64,000 bases of DNA from Marinomonas sp. TW1 (GCF_001625355.1 NZ_JSEE01000001.1:1-64000), one strand, 5' to 3'. Positions 9,899-19,494 are shown, counted from the stretch's first letter. Numbers and translations are program-made. The notes: generated from the sequence alone by a model not told the origin.

Positions 9899-10975
9899 AT
9901 GAGTAACAAGCGTCTTGAAGACCTAAACATCGCTTCTTTTGACTCCTTGGTAACCCCAAGTGAACTGAAACAAGCACTCCCAGTCAGCGACATTGTCAGC
10001 AATCACGTTGCCGAATCTCGTGACACGATCAAAAACATCATGGACGGCAAAGATCATCGCCTAGCGATCGTGATTGGCCCATGCTCCATCCATGACCCAG
10101 AAGCCGCTTTGGACTATGCGAAGCGCTTGAAATTGCTGTCAGAAAAATTAGACGACACGCTATACATCATCATGCGCGCTTATTTTGAAAAACCTCGTAC
10201 GACGGTAGGCTGGAAAGGCTTAATCAACGATCCAAATCTAGACGGCACGTTTGACATCGACAAAGGCATCCGCATTGGTCGTAAATTACTGATTGATCTA
10301 GCGGAACTGGGTCTACCACTCGCGACGGAAGCACTTGACCCCATTTCACCTCAGTACATTCAAGACCTTATTAGTTGGTCCGCCATTGGCGCACGTACAA
10401 CTGAATCACAAACTCACCGTGAAATGGCCTCCGGTTTATCTGGCCCAGTTGGCTTTAAAAATGGTACCGATGGCAGCATGACCGTCGCCGTAAATGCCAT
10501 GCAATCCGTTTCTCATGGTCATTCATTCCTTGGTATCAATGAAAACGGCAAAGTCAGCATCGTTAACACAAAAGGCAATGCATACGGACACTTAGTACTG
10601 CGAGGTGGAAATGGCAAACCAAACTATGATACCGCCAACGTTGCGTTGAGCGAAGCCGCGTTAACGAAAGCCAACCTAAAACACAACATCATGGTGGATT
10701 GTTCACACGAAAACTCGAACAAACAACCAGAACGCCAAATAACCGTAATGGAAGACTCAACCCAGCAAATTCTGGCGGGCAATCAATCCATTATGGGCTT
10801 AATGATCGAGAGTAATATCGGCTGGGGCAATCAAAAAGTCCCTGCCAATCTTAGCGATCTGGAATATGGCGTTTCAATTACCGATGCTTGTATTGACTGG
10901 GAAGCCACAGAAAAAGCCTTAACTCACATGGCAGACGAACTTCGCAGCACATTACCGAAACGCCAACGAAGCTAA
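9899..10975 (+). CDS. aroF: 3-deoxy-7-phosphoheptulonate synthase, class I (AroF-like)
   Basis: This enzyme condenses phosphoenolpyruvate and erythrose-4-phosphate in the first step of the shikimate pathway. The 358-residue protein contains VIGPCSIHDPEAA, YFEKPRTTVGWKGLINDP, SAIGARTTESQTHRE and GFKNGTDG, all active-site segments of the family. Recalled sequence features (TPSELKQALP, LPLATEALDP, HREMASGLS, MVDCSHENSNK, LMIESNI) are closer to the tyrosine-sensitive AroF than to AroG, so feedback by tyrosine is likely. No TyrR-like box was recognised upstream. A terminator follows. Confidence 0.93.
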   Translation: MSNKRLEDLNIASFDSLVTPSELKQALPVSDIVSNHVAESRDTIKNIMDGKDHRLAIVIGPCSIHDPEAALDYAKRLKLLSEKLDDTLYIIMRAYFEKPRTTVGWKGLINDPNLDGTFDIDKGIRIGRKLLIDLAELGLPLATEALDPISPQYIQDLISWSAIGARTTESQTHREMASGLSGPVGFKNGTDGSMTVAVNAMQSVSHGHSFLGINENGKVSIVNTKGNAYGHLVLRGGNGKPNYDTANVALSEAALTKANLKHNIMVDCSHENSNKQPERQITVMEDSTQQILAGNQSIMGLMIESNIGWGNQKVPANLSDLEYGVSITDACIDWEATEKALTHMADELRSTLPKRQRS

Positions 10976-11001
10976 TTCTTTTGGCGTTAGTGACTTAAAA
11001 C

Positions 11002-11031
11002 AAAAAACGCGAACCTAGGTTCGCGTTTTTA
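11002..11031. terminator. Bidirectional terminator between aroF and nfuA
   Basis: A perfect inverted repeat with AAAAACGCGAACC paired to GGTTCGCGTTTTT around TA. A- and T-tracts on both sides let it serve both convergent genes. Confidence 0.92.
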
Positions 11032-11084
11032 TTATCCTGAATTCTGTTTCGCTTTTATTATTGTTTAAATAAAAGTAAAACAAA

Positions 11085-11666
11085 TTACATAAAGGCGTTG
11101 TCTGTCACGGTATGATCGGTAGAGTCTTTTACTGCAGTCAAACCTGCAACCTTTTCAATTAAGGTTTTTTCGACACCTTCTTTTAAGGTCAGATCAACGG
11201 CACTACACCCTTGGCAGCCACCACCAAATTTCAACACAGCCACTTCACCATCAATCACTTCAATCAAACTAACTTCACCGCCATGAGCCGCCAAGCCAGG
11301 ATTGATTTCAGAATACAAAACATAATTGATCTGATCTTCAATCGGACTGTCTTCTGTTACTTTCGGCATTTTTGCATTAGGCGCTTTAATCGTAAGCTGG
11401 CCGCCCATTTTTTCAGTGGCATAATCCACGAAAGCCTCATCTAAAAAGTTAACTGAATTTTTCTCAATATAAACTTTTAATTTTGGCAGATTCAGAATTT
11501 CATCCGTTTCATTCACTTCATCAGGGCGACAATAAGCTAAACAAGTTTCTGCGTATGGTGTACCCGGTTGTTGGATAAAAATACGCACAGCCATACCTTC
11601 AACACCCTGTTTTTCTAATAAAGAAGCAAGGTATTCTTGAGCGGCATCGGTAATAGTAATGTTCAT
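11085..11666 (-). CDS. nfuA: Fe-S biogenesis protein NfuA
   Basis: NfuA carries a 4Fe-4S cluster and delivers it to client proteins, especially under iron or oxidative stress. The 193-residue protein has an N-terminal degenerate A-type domain ([13 protein letters not shown]..., with cysteines in [11 protein letters not shown]) and a C-terminal Nfu domain with the cluster-binding [11 protein letters not shown] CxxC. I start at the ATG at 11666, with AAGG 6-7 bases upstream, instead of a TTG two codons earlier. It is divergent from cysI, whose product needs both a 4Fe-4S cluster and siroheme. Confidence 0.95.
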   Translation of the reverse strand: MNITITDAAQEYLASLLEKQGVEGMAVRIFIQQPGTPYAETCLAYCRPDEVNETDEILNLPKLKVYIEKNSVNFLDEAFVDYATEKMGGQLTIKAPNAKMPKVTEDSPIEDQINYVLYSEINPGLAAHGGEVSLIEVIDGEVAVLKFGGGCQGCSAVDLTLKEGVEKTLIEKVAGLTAVKDSTDHTVTDNAFM

Positions 11667-11692
11667 ATACAACCTTAAATCTAGGTGACGAT

Positions 11693-11836
11693 TAATAAGG
11701 CTTATATTAACTCAGTTAAAGGATAAAACCAAAGACCCAGTAAAAAACTAAGGTATTTTTCCTCTTTTTACTGAGAGTGCTTATCAACAGCATTTAAGAG
11801 CCTTTCCCAACAAAAATATGCGAATAAGCCTTATTA
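11693..11836. repeat. Inverted pair of a 13-bp element between nfuA and cysI
   Basis: TAATAAGGCTTAT at 11693-11705 recurs exactly as its reverse complement at 11824-11836. Each copy is itself close to a palindrome (AATAAG and CTTATT arms). One lies 27 bases upstream of nfuA and the other upstream of the candidate CysB dyad of cysI, consistent with a shared regulator or divergent promoter elements. The 118 bases between the copies contain no gene. Confidence 0.5.
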
Positions 11837-11862
11837 GGAAAACCCCTAAAGATATAGATAAA

Positions 11863-11879
11863 TATTCATTTTTAGAATA
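11863..11879 (+). promoter_or_regulatory. Candidate CysB operator upstream of cysI
   Basis: TATTC-N7-GAATA is a perfect 5-bp half-site dyad, 56 bases before the cysI ATG. It resembles the site before the TauE/SafE gene. Position and context fit an activator of the sulfite reductase unit. Confidence 0.5.
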
Positions 11880-11935
11880 AAGAGTTTTTGCTAGTATTCG
11901 CTTACTTAATTTTATTAATCACGGTTCAATTCAAT

Positions 11936-13597
11936 ATGTATCAATACGACGCCATTGACCAACAGCTTGTTGAAGAGCGTGTTGCCCAGTTTCGCGACCA
12001 AACTCGTCGCTATCTAAACAAAGAACTAAGCGAGCAGGAATTCCTGCCATTGCGCTTACAAAATGGTTTATATGTACAGCGCTATGCGCCTATGCTACGT
12101 ATTGCCATCCCATACGGTATGCTGTCTAGTGTTCAGCTTCGTAAACTGGCTGACATCAGTCGTCGTTATGACCGAGCTTACGGTCACTTCAGTACCCGCC
12201 AGAACCTACAGTTAAACTGGCCGAAACTAGAAGATGTTCCAGACATTCTAGCTGAGTTGGCTGAAGTACAAATGCACGCGGTACAAACCAGTGGTAACTG
12301 TATCCGTAACACCACCACAGATCAGTATGCTGGTGTCATCTCAGACGAAGTGGTTGATCCTCGCCCATATTGCGAACTGATTCGTCAGTGGTCTACTTTC
12401 CATCCTGAATTTGCGTTCTTACCGCGTAAATTTAAAATTGCCGTCAATGCCACTGAGTCCGCTGACCGTGCAGCCACTCAAGTACACGACATTGGTTTGC
12501 ACATTAAAAAGAATGACGCAGGCGAAATTGGCTTCAAAGTCATTGTTGGTGGTGGCTTAGGTCGTACTCCAATGGTTGGCGTTACCATCAGTGAATTTGT
12601 TCCTCGTGAAGATTTATTGACTTACCTTGACGCCATTATCCGTGTCTACAATCAGCAAGGTCGCCGCGACAACAAATACAAAGCCCGTATCAAGATCTTA
12701 GTAAAGGCACTAGGCATTGAAGAGTTCCGCCGTCGCGTTGATGCGGAATGGGCGCACCTCCGAGGCAAAGAAAGCACGGTACCAATGAGTGAGTTTGAAC
12801 GTTTAGCGACTTTCTTTACAGAACCGGCTTATCAGACGTTGAGCAATCAACCCGCTGAACTAAGCAATAAGCTTGCAGAGAGTGCTGGCTTTGCACGTTG
12901 GTATGAGCGTAATACGTTTGATCACAAACAAGCCGGTTACCGCATCGTGACCCTCACACTGAAAAAAGCAGGACAAGCGCCAGGCGACGCAACATCAGAG
13001 CAAATGGAAAAAGCCGCCGACCTTGCTGATCGTTTCAGTTTCGGCGAATTGCGCGTCAGCCATGAACAAAACTTGGTCCTAGCGGATGTTCGTCAAGACC
13101 AATTAATTGAACTTTGGGAAGCCGCAAAAGAAGCAGGCTTTGCAACACCAACACTTGGCTTACTCACTGATATGATTTGCTGCCCAGGCGGTGATTTTTG
13201 CGCTTTGGCCAATGCCAAGTCCATTCCTATCGCGGCACAAATTCAAGACACATTCAGCGATCTAGATTACCTGTATGACCTAGGCAATATCGATCTAAAC
13301 ATTTCAGGCTGCATGAATGCTTGTGGACACCACCATGTAGGTAACATCGGTATTCTAGGCGTTGATAAGAAAGGCGAAGAGTTTTATCAAGTCTCTATTG
13401 GCGGTGCCTCTGGTCACGATGCCAGCATTGGTAAAATCTTAGGCCCTTCTTTTGCACAAGAAGAAATCAGCAGCGTCATTCAAAAACTGATGCAAGTCTA
13501 TGTCGATAACCGCTCTGCAGAGGAGCGTTTTATTGACACTTTCCGCCGTATCGGTATTGCTGCATTTAAGGAGGCTGCTTATGCCAAAACTAATTAA
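11936..13597 (+). CDS. cysI: Sulfite reductase, siroheme/4Fe-4S hemoprotein (CysI)
   Basis: Catalyses six-electron reduction of sulfite to sulfide for cysteine synthesis. The frame is open for 16 codons upstream, but the ATG at 11936 matches the MY-YD start of pseudomonad CysI proteins, giving 553 residues. The siroheme/cluster ligands are visible near the C-terminus as CCPGGDFC and GCMNACGHHH. The duplicated nitrite/sulfite reductase half-domains are also present (TSGNCIRNTTTDQYAG; GGGLGRTPMVG). No strong ribosome-binding site was seen. It overlaps the DUF934 gene by 17 bases. No cysJ flavoprotein adjoins, so electrons may come from a ferredoxin or a protein encoded elsewhere. Confidence 0.94.
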   Translation: MYQYDAIDQQLVEERVAQFRDQTRRYLNKELSEQEFLPLRLQNGLYVQRYAPMLRIAIPYGMLSSVQLRKLADISRRYDRAYGHFSTRQNLQLNWPKLEDVPDILAELAEVQMHAVQTSGNCIRNTTTDQYAGVISDEVVDPRPYCELIRQWSTFHPEFAFLPRKFKIAVNATESADRAATQVHDIGLHIKKNDAGEIGFKVIVGGGLGRTPMVGVTISEFVPREDLLTYLDAIIRVYNQQGRRDNKYKARIKILVKALGIEEFRRRVDAEWAHLRGKESTVPMSEFERLATFFTEPAYQTLSNQPAELSNKLAESAGFARWYERNTFDHKQAGYRIVTLTLKKAGQAPGDATSEQMEKAADLADRFSFGELRVSHEQNLVLADVRQDQLIELWEAAKEAGFATPTLGLLTDMICCPGGDFCALANAKSIPIAAQIQDTFSDLDYLYDLGNIDLNISGCMNACGHHHVGNIGILGVDKKGEEFYQVSIGGASGHDASIGKILGPSFAQEEISSVIQKLMQVYVDNRSAEERFIDTFRRIGIAAFKEAAYAKTN

Positions 13598-14057
13598 AGA
13601 TGGCGCCATTGTCGACAATCAGTACGAATGGCAACAAGACGCAGAAACCACCGCTAACGAAAACAGCATAGTGGCGGCTCAACAGTGGCTAGCAGAGAAA
13701 GACTCAATCGGCAAAGTAGCGGGCATCTGGCTGGAAGCTGGTGATGGTACTGATATCTTAGAAGGCATTGACCTGAACCAGTTTGATGTCATTGGGATCC
13801 ACTTCCCTGCTTTTGCTGATGGTCGCGGATTCAGCTATGCACGACTGTTAAGAGAACGCTTTAATTATCAAGGCGAAGTACGTGCTCTGGGCGGTTTCAT
13901 TCCGGATCAATTAGGCTATCTATTGCGTGTCGGCTTTAACAGCTTTCAATTTGCCGAAGAAGTGGATTTGGAAAAAGCCTTGTTACTGCACAAGCCTTTT
14001 TCAGTCGCCTACCAAGGTGATGTGGCAGATCCTAGACCGATATTTTTACGCCGCTAA
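13581..14057 (+). CDS. DUF934 protein, sulfite-reduction partner
   Basis: A 158-residue cytoplasmic protein of the DUF934 family, which is almost always paired with CysI and often annotated as an oxidoreductase probably involved in sulfite reduction. The start is fixed by AAGGAGG 6 bases before the ATG at 13581, inside the end of cysI, so translation is coupled. Family-like stretches are DVIGIHFPAFADGRGFSYARLLRERFNYQGEVRALGG (given here only to locate residues about 68-105) and LRVGFNSFQ. No cofactor motif is evident; the biochemical role is not established from sequence. Confidence 0.9.
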   Translation: MPKLIKDGAIVDNQYEWQQDAETTANENSIVAAQQWLAEKDSIGKVAGIWLEAGDGTDILEGIDLNQFDVIGIHFPAFADGRGFSYARLLRERFNYQGEVRALGGFIPDQLGYLLRVGFNSFQFAEEVDLEKALLLHKPFSVAYQGDVADPRPIFLRR

Positions 14058-14082
14058 GCCACTCATTAACTATTTGTCACAT

Positions 14083-14109
14083 AAAAGGCCATTTCGATGG
14101 CCTTTTTCT
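14083..14109 (+). terminator. Terminator of the cysI-DUF934 unit
   Basis: The stem AAAAGGCCAT/ATGGCCTTTTT is closed by a stable TTCG tetraloop and followed by T residues, 25 bases past the DUF934 stop. Confidence 0.9.
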
Positions 14110-14174
14110 ATTGCGTCTTGCCTAAGTCATGATTATCGTTGTAAAAGATCGATTCATTGTGAAAGGAATAACAC

Positions 14175-14840
14175 GTGACAAAGATGCACCTAATCAGCCT
14201 ATTGGTAGGCAGTGTTCTATCCGCTTCTGCTTCTGCAGTAACAGTATATGTTTCCGACATTCAGTTTGTAGCTATTCGAGAAGGACAAGACAATAGCACC
14301 AGAGCTGTCGAGCGAGGCATTAAAAGCGGCACGCCATTGGAGGTGTTGGAGCAATCCAATGGCTACAGTAAAGTACGCACACCAACTGGAGCAGAAGGCT
14401 GGGTAGCCGATTATTATCTATCCGACGATATGGTCACCCGTGATCAACTAGAGGAATTGCAAAGACGCCTCACCACCGCCATTCAGCGTCGTAACAACAT
14501 CAACAATGAGTTGAAAGAGAGCCAAGCAGAAGCTCAGGCATTACTCAACACTCAAACCGAACTGCAACAAGAAAACCAAGCGCTAAAAGCACAATTAGAA
14601 GATGTTCAATCTATTGCAGAAAAAGCAGAAATCATCGTATCGCAAAACGACACAGTTACGTATCAGATAGAAAGCCTAAAGCAACAAGCTAGCATTGCCG
14701 AGCAAGCCAGTCAGCAATTACAAAATAGTCACCAACAAAAGTGGTTCATGATAGGAGCCGCCACACTGTTCGGAGGGTTATTACTTGGCACCCTTCTCCC
14801 CTTGTTAAGACGAAAAAAAGCAGGCACCGGCAACTGGTAA
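14175..14840 (+). CDS. Exported SH3-domain/coiled-coil protein with C-terminal membrane anchor (YgiM type)
   Basis: The 221-residue product has a signal peptide (about 1-21, ending ASASA), a bacterial SH3 domain (about 22-90, with VAIREGQ and KVRTPTGAEGWV) and a long Gln/Glu-rich coiled coil (about 92-185). A single C-terminal membrane helix (about 193-213) ends in a basic RRKKAG tail. This is the TIGR04211/YgiM arrangement, likely periplasmic and held in the inner membrane. Translation probably starts at GTG 14175, with AGGA 7 bases upstream; ATG three codons later is possible. The antiporter gene follows after 14 bases, so they likely form an operon. Function is unknown; an envelope or cell-wall role is a guess. 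Confidence 0.85.
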   Translation: MTKMHLISLLVGSVLSASASAVTVYVSDIQFVAIREGQDNSTRAVERGIKSGTPLEVLEQSNGYSKVRTPTGAEGWVADYYLSDDMVTRDQLEELQRRLTTAIQRRNNINNELKESQAEAQALLNTQTELQQENQALKAQLEDVQSIAEKAEIIVSQNDTVTYQIESLKQQASIAEQASQQLQNSHQQKWFMIGAATLFGGLLLGTLLPLLRRKKAGTGNW

Positions 14841-14854
14841 GAGAGCATACATAA

Positions 14855-16027
14855 ATGGCTGACGTTTCGATTGTTCACTCCTTTTTTCTGATTTTTTCAG
14901 GAGCAGCAGTCGTTGCGACAGCCGCACTGTACACCCGTCAACCCATGATCATTGCCTACATAGCCCTCGGCATTCTACTGGGACCTTCCGCCCTATCTTT
15001 AATTAATGAACCCAAACTAATGGATGAAATGAGCCATATTGGCATCATTTTTCTGCTTTTCTTGCTAGGGCTGGATATGCAACCTAGCCACCTTCTTAAT
15101 ATGCTAAAGAAAGCGTCCTGGGTGGCACTTTTAAGCTCCGCCATATTCGCAGCGCTTGGTTATCTGGTTTCCTTCCTGTGCGGCTACAGCCAGACCGAAA
15201 GTCTTATTATTGGTGTGGCTATGATGTTCTCTAGCACCATAGTCTGCATCAAGCTGTTGCCTACGACCGTATTACACCACAAACACACAGGTGAACTCGT
15301 TGTCGGCTTATTACTGCTTCAGGACTTAATTGCTATTGCGGTATTACTTGTCTTATATAGCATGTCTGGCAATGACAGCGCTGGCGTGATGAACTACTTG
15401 AAACCTCTCATTGGTTTGCCCATTTTAATCTGCGCGTCTTTTTTATTCGTTAAATACGTGTTATTAAAATTGATTACTCGCTTTGATCGCTTTCACGAAT
15501 ACATTTTTCTCGTGTCCATCGGCTGGTGTTTATCCATGGCAGTACTCGCCGAGACGGCAGGACTGTCTGCTGAGATGGGGGCATTCATTGCCGGCGTGAG
15601 CTTAGCCACAAGTCCTATTTCACAATACATAGCAACCCATCTAAAACCCCTACGGGATTTCTTTTTAATACTTTTCTTCTTCTCCATTGGTGCCAGCTTC
15701 AATTTAGACTTACTAGGCGCCGTTATCGTACCGGCTTTGGTTTTAGCCATTGGCGCTATGCTTATTAAACCCGTTATCTTCCGCTATCTTCTAAAAGGCA
15801 TGAAAGAAGACTCAAGCACCGCCTGGGAAGCCGGCTTTCGTCTTGGACAAGTGAGTGAGTTTTCGTTATTAATTGCTTATTTAGCCGCCAACATTGGCTT
15901 ACTTGGACAAGAGGCCTCCCATGTTATTCAGGCCACAGCCATTTTTAGCTTTGCTTTCTCAACCTATGTTGTGATTCTCAATTACCCAACCCCTATCGCC
16001 ATCTCAGACAAACTTAGAAGAGATTAA
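14855..16027 (+). CDS. Cation:proton antiporter (CPA2/Kef type, membrane domain only)
   Basis: CPA2 proteins exchange Na+ or K+ for protons across the inner membrane. The 390-residue product is almost wholly membrane segments (about 12), with LGLDMQPSHLL, MMFSSTIVCIKLL and LAETAGLSAEMGAFIAGVSLA as family landmarks. Unlike KefB/KefC it ends after the membrane domain, lacking the cytosolic TrkA-N nucleotide-binding domain, so glutathione or NADH gating is not expected. It is probably cotranscribed with the SH3 gene upstream. The ion is not predictable. No terminator was seen in the 180 bases before fusA. Confidence 0.88.
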   Translation: MADVSIVHSFFLIFSGAAVVATAALYTRQPMIIAYIALGILLGPSALSLINEPKLMDEMSHIGIIFLLFLLGLDMQPSHLLNMLKKASWVALLSSAIFAALGYLVSFLCGYSQTESLIIGVAMMFSSTIVCIKLLPTTVLHHKHTGELVVGLLLLQDLIAIAVLLVLYSMSGNDSAGVMNYLKPLIGLPILICASFLFVKYVLLKLITRFDRFHEYIFLVSIGWCLSMAVLAETAGLSAEMGAFIAGVSLATSPISQYIATHLKPLRDFFLILFFFSIGASFNLDLLGAVIVPALVLAIGAMLIKPVIFRYLLKGMKEDSSTAWEAGFRLGQVSEFSLLIAYLAANIGLLGQEASHVIQATAIFSFAFSTYVVILNYPTPIAISDKLRRD

Positions 16028-16141
16028 CCCCAAGCACACTATTTTCTTAGGCTTAACAAAGACTAAACCAACAAATATCAATTGCTTCAATCTAACCCTT
16101 TCTTTAGTCACACAAAATATAATAGAATAGCGCGAAATACC

Positions 16142-16169
16142 TGACTCTTATCGAGAAGTCTTGTATAAT
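16142..16169 (+). promoter_or_regulatory. Likely promoter of fusA
   Basis: A perfect -10 box TATAAT (16164-16169) has a TGACTC element 16 bases upstream as -35. It lies about 40 bases before the EF-G start in a 180-base gap. Confidence 0.6.
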
Positions 16170-16208
16170 AACGCGCAAATTTCGTCCTCACTTATTTAGA
16201 GTAATGTA

Positions 16209-18293
16209 ATGGCTGACTTATCAAAATACAGAAACATCGGTATTTTTGCCCACGTAGACGCGGGTAAAACAACCACAACAGAACGTATTCTTAAACTTAC
16301 TGGTATTATCCATAAAATCGGTGAAGTTCATGAAGGTGAATCTACTACAGACTTCATGGAACAAGAAGCTGAGCGTGGTATTACCATCCAGTCTGCTGCG
16401 GTTAGTTGTTTCTGGAAAGACCACCGTTTCAACGTCATCGACACACCTGGACACGTTGACTTCACAGTAGAAGTATACCGTTCCCTTAAAGTTCTTGACG
16501 GTGGTGTTGGTGTATTCTGTGGTTCTGGTGGTGTTGAGCCACAATCAGAAACTAACTGGCGCTATGCGAACGAATCTGAAGTTGCACGTTTGATCTTTGT
16601 TAACAAACTAGACCGTCTAGGTGCAAGCTTCTACCGTGTTGTTGACCAAGTGAAAAACGTTCTTGGTGCAACGCCTCTAGTTATGGTTCTACCAATCGGC
16701 ACAGAAGACGAATTCGTTGGTGTTGTTGATTTGCTTACTCGCAAAGCTTACATCTGGGACGAAAGTGGACAACCTGAAAACTACAAAGTTGAAGACGTTC
16801 CTGCTGACATGGTTGATAAAGTTGAAGAATACCGTGAAGCATTGATTGAAACTGCGGTAGAGCAAGACGACGACCTAATGATGGCTTACATGGAAGGCGA
16901 AGAGCCATCTTTGGAAGACCTTAAACGTTGTATCCGTACTGGTACACGCGACCTTGCATTCTTCCCAACTTACTGTGGTTCTGCCTTCAAAAACAAAGGC
17001 ATGCAGCTTCTTCTTGATGCCGTAGTTGATTACCTACCTAGCCCAACTGACGTGGTCCCACAAGACCTAACAGATGAAGAAGGTAATGCAAACGGCGAAA
17101 AAGCCATTGTCTCTGCTGACGAACCATTTAAAGCGCTTGCGTTCAAAATCATGGATGACCGTTTCGGTGCCTTGACTTTCGTACGCGTATACTCTGGTGT
17201 AATCAACAAAGGCGACACGATTCTAAACAGCTTCACAGGCAAAACAGAACGTGTTGGTCGCATGGTTGAGATGCAAGCGGATGACCGTAAAGAAATTAGC
17301 CGTGCGCAAGCGGGTGATATCATGGCAATCGTAGGCATGAAAAACGTACAAACTGGTCACACTCTTTGTGATCCTAAACACCCTTGTACGCTTGAAGCCA
17401 TGGTTTTCCCAGAGCCAGTTATCTCCATCTCTGTAACACCGAAAGATAAAGGTGGTAACGAGAAAATGGGTATTGCAATCGGTAAAATGGTTGCTGAAGA
17501 TCCAACATTCCGTGTAGAAACTGACCAAGATTCTGGTGAAACCATCCTTCGTGGTATGGGTGAACTTCACCTAGACATCAAAGTAGACATCTTGAAGCGT
17601 ACTTACGGCGTAGACCTAGTTGTTGGTCAACCACAGGTTGCTTACCGTGAAACCATCACGAAAGAAGTTGAAGATACCTACACGCACAAGAAACAGTCTG
17701 GTGGTTCTGGTCAATTCGGTAAGATCGATTACCGCATCAAACCAGGTGAGCTAGGTTCTGGTTTCACATTCTCTTCTTCTGTTGTGGGTGGTAACGTACC
17801 AAAAGAATTCTTCCCAGCAGTTGAAAAAGGCTTTAAGTCTATGATGGAAGAAGGCGTTCTAGCAGGCTTCCCTGTACTAGACGTTGAAGTTGAGCTGTTC
17901 GACGGTGGTTTCCACGCAGTTGACTCCTCTGCTATTGCCTTCGAAATCGCTGCTAAAGGCGCTTTCCGTCAGTCTATCCCGAAAGCCGGTCCTCAGTTGA
18001 TCGAGCCTATCATGAAAGTTGACGTATTCACGCCAGACGATCACGTTGGTGACGTAATCGGTGACTTGAACCGTCGTCGCGGCATGATCAAAGACCAAGA
18101 GAAAGGCGCAACTGGCGTTCGCATTAAAGCCGACGTTCCTCTTTCTGAAATGTTTGGTTACATCAGCACACTACGTACAATGACATCAGGTCGTGGTCAG
18201 TTCTCTATGGAGTTCTCTCACTACCTACCATGTCCATCAAACGTAGCAGAAACTGTTATTGCTGCGCAAAAAGAGAAGAAAAGCCAAGACTAA
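16209..18293 (+). CDS. fusA: Elongation factor G (stand-alone copy)
   Basis: EF-G is the GTPase that drives ribosomal translocation and recycling. The 694-residue product has G1 [10 protein letters not shown]2 around RGITI, G3 DTPGH and G4 NKLD (most EF-Gs have NKMD), then domains II-V ending in [11 protein letters not shown]. The gene stands alone with its own promoter and terminator, away from rpsL-rpsG-tuf, so it is likely the second copy (FusA2 type) that many marine gammaproteobacteria carry. Codon choice looks strongly biased (GGT, CGT, AAC, GTT), more so than neighbours, which suggests high expression. Whether it works mainly in elongation or recycling cannot be told here. Confidence 0.93.
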   Translation: MADLSKYRNIGIFAHVDAGKTTTTERILKLTGIIHKIGEVHEGESTTDFMEQEAERGITIQSAAVSCFWKDHRFNVIDTPGHVDFTVEVYRSLKVLDGGVGVFCGSGGVEPQSETNWRYANESEVARLIFVNKLDRLGASFYRVVDQVKNVLGATPLVMVLPIGTEDEFVGVVDLLTRKAYIWDESGQPENYKVEDVPADMVDKVEEYREALIETAVEQDDDLMMAYMEGEEPSLEDLKRCIRTGTRDLAFFPTYCGSAFKNKGMQLLLDAVVDYLPSPTDVVPQDLTDEEGNANGEKAIVSADEPFKALAFKIMDDRFGALTFVRVYSGVINKGDTILNSFTGKTERVGRMVEMQADDRKEISRAQAGDIMAIVGMKNVQTGHTLCDPKHPCTLEAMVFPEPVISISVTPKDKGGNEKMGIAIGKMVAEDPTFRVETDQDSGETILRGMGELHLDIKVDILKRTYGVDLVVGQPQVAYRETITKEVEDTYTHKKQSGGSGQFGKIDYRIKPGELGSGFTFSSSVVGGNVPKEFFPAVEKGFKSMMEEGVLAGFPVLDVEVELFDGGFHAVDSSAIAFEIAAKGAFRQSIPKAGPQLIEPIMKVDVFTPDDHVGDVIGDLNRRRGMIKDQEKGATGVRIKADVPLSEMFGYISTLRTMTSGRGQFSMEFSHYLPCPSNVAETVIAAQKEKKSQD

Positions 18294-18308
18294 TCTTTCT
18301 TGAGCGAA

Positions 18309-18341
18309 TAAAAAAACCGATGCTTGCATCGGTTTTTTTTT
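18309..18341 (+). terminator. Terminator of fusA
   Basis: AAAACCGATGC and GCATCGGTTTT pair around TT, followed by a run of nine or so T residues, 16 bases past the stop. Confidence 0.93.
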
Positions 18342-18377
18342 GCCCTATTGGTTGGCTTTAATGAAACCAGGCAATAA

Positions 18378-18410
18378 AAAAGCCGGGCGCATAACATGCG
18401 GCCAGCTTTT
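18378..18410 (-). terminator. Terminator of the Tas-like gene
   Basis: 15-base arms (18378-18392 and 18396-18410) pair at 13 positions around AAC. Read on the minus strand the hairpin ends in TTTTTT. It lies 29 bases past the aldo/keto reductase stop. Confidence 0.75.
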
Positions 18411-18438
18411 CATAAGTCACAAAAGATAGAGTAAAGCC

Positions 18439-19494
18439 TTAGAAAGGAACTGGGTACTCTTTAAAGACCGTCATAATGTCTTTCAATGACTGATCACTAA
18501 GCGTCATATCAAAGGCTGCCATATCTTCTTTCAACTGATCTAACGAAGTAGCACCGATGATGGTCGACGTGACACCATCCACTTGGTCACACCAAGCCAA
18601 TGCCAGTTGCGCTGGCGTCATATTATATGTATGAGCCACCTCTAAATACGCTGACACAGCTTTATCCACTAACGGCGTATCACGAAAAATACCATTCCGT
18701 TGTGCGTAGCTCCAACGACTCCCTTCAGGGCGGGCACCACCAAGATATTTACCTGTTAACGCTCCAGCAGCGAGGGGAGACCATGGCAAATAAGCCACAT
18801 CTTCATGGACACAGTTTTCAATCAAGTATGGCCAATCTTTGGTATGCAATAGACTGAACTCATTTTGAATGGATGCCACTCTTGGCAAGTTATGCTTTTC
18901 ACTCAAACGAAGATATTCATTAATGCCCCACGTAGTATCATCAGACAATCCAAAGTGGCGAATTTTGCCTGCTTTTATACACGCATCAATGCCTTGTAAG
19001 ATATCTAACATCTGATTGGAGTGCTCAACACCATCCACATCAGTGAAACGAATGTGATTCGGAAAGTGCTTGGCAAAATGAGGAGATGTACGATTAGGCC
19101 AGTGCAATTGATACAAGTCGATGTAATCCGTCTGCAAACGCTTCAGAGACGCATCCACTGCCTCAATTACAGCCTGCCCAGTAATCGGACCGCCATCACG
19201 AACGTACTTCAATCCAGCCCCAGCTATTTTAGTAGCCAGCACAAAATCCTCTCGCTTAGAAGGATGTCGCGATAACCAATCACCAATAATCGTTTCAGTC
19301 TTACCATAAGATTCTGGGGTTGGCGGAACCGAATACATTTCCGCCGTATCCATAAAATTAACGCCGTTGTCTAACGCATATTCAATCTGCTCATCTGCGT
19401 CCGCCTGCGTGTTTTGAGTCCCCCAAGTCATGGTCCCTAGACAGACCCTAGAAACCTCTAAACCTGTTCGACCTAATGGCACATATTTCATCAT
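18439..19494 (-). CDS. tas: NADP(H)-dependent aldo/keto reductase, Tas family
   Basis: A cytoplasmic TIM-barrel oxidoreductase reducing aldehydes or ketones. The 351-residue protein shows the catalytic tetrad of the family: Asp and Tyr in DTAEMYS, Lys in VLATKIAG and His in LYQLHWPNR. The start LGRTGLEVSRVCLGTMTWG and the segment VPPTPESYGKTE are typical of E. coli Tas (346 residues), a protein named for suppressing tyrosine auxotrophy; its natural substrate is unclear. AGGA precedes the tandem ATGs. It is monocistronic. Confidence 0.88.
   Translation of the reverse strand: MMKYVPLGRTGLEVSRVCLGTMTWGTQNTQADADEQIEYALDNGVNFMDTAEMYSVPPTPESYGKTETIIGDWLSRHPSKREDFVLATKIAGAGLKYVRDGGPITGQAVIEAVDASLKRLQTDYIDLYQLHWPNRTSPHFAKHFPNHIRFTDVDGVEHSNQMLDILQGIDACIKAGKIRHFGLSDDTTWGINEYLRLSEKHNLPRVASIQNEFSLLHTKDWPYLIENCVHEDVAYLPWSPLAAGALTGKYLGGARPEGSRWSYAQRNGIFRDTPLVDKAVSAYLEVAHTYNMTPAQLALAWCDQVDGVTSTIIGATSLDQLKEDMAAFDMTLSDQSLKDIMTVFKEYPVPF

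Noticed and set aside
11888-11935. Sixteen extra N-terminal codons of cysI with a hydrophobic start
   Set aside because: Begins with TTG, lies over the presumed promoter region, and the ATG at 11936 matches the family N-terminus. A membrane signal on a sulfite reductase is unlikely.
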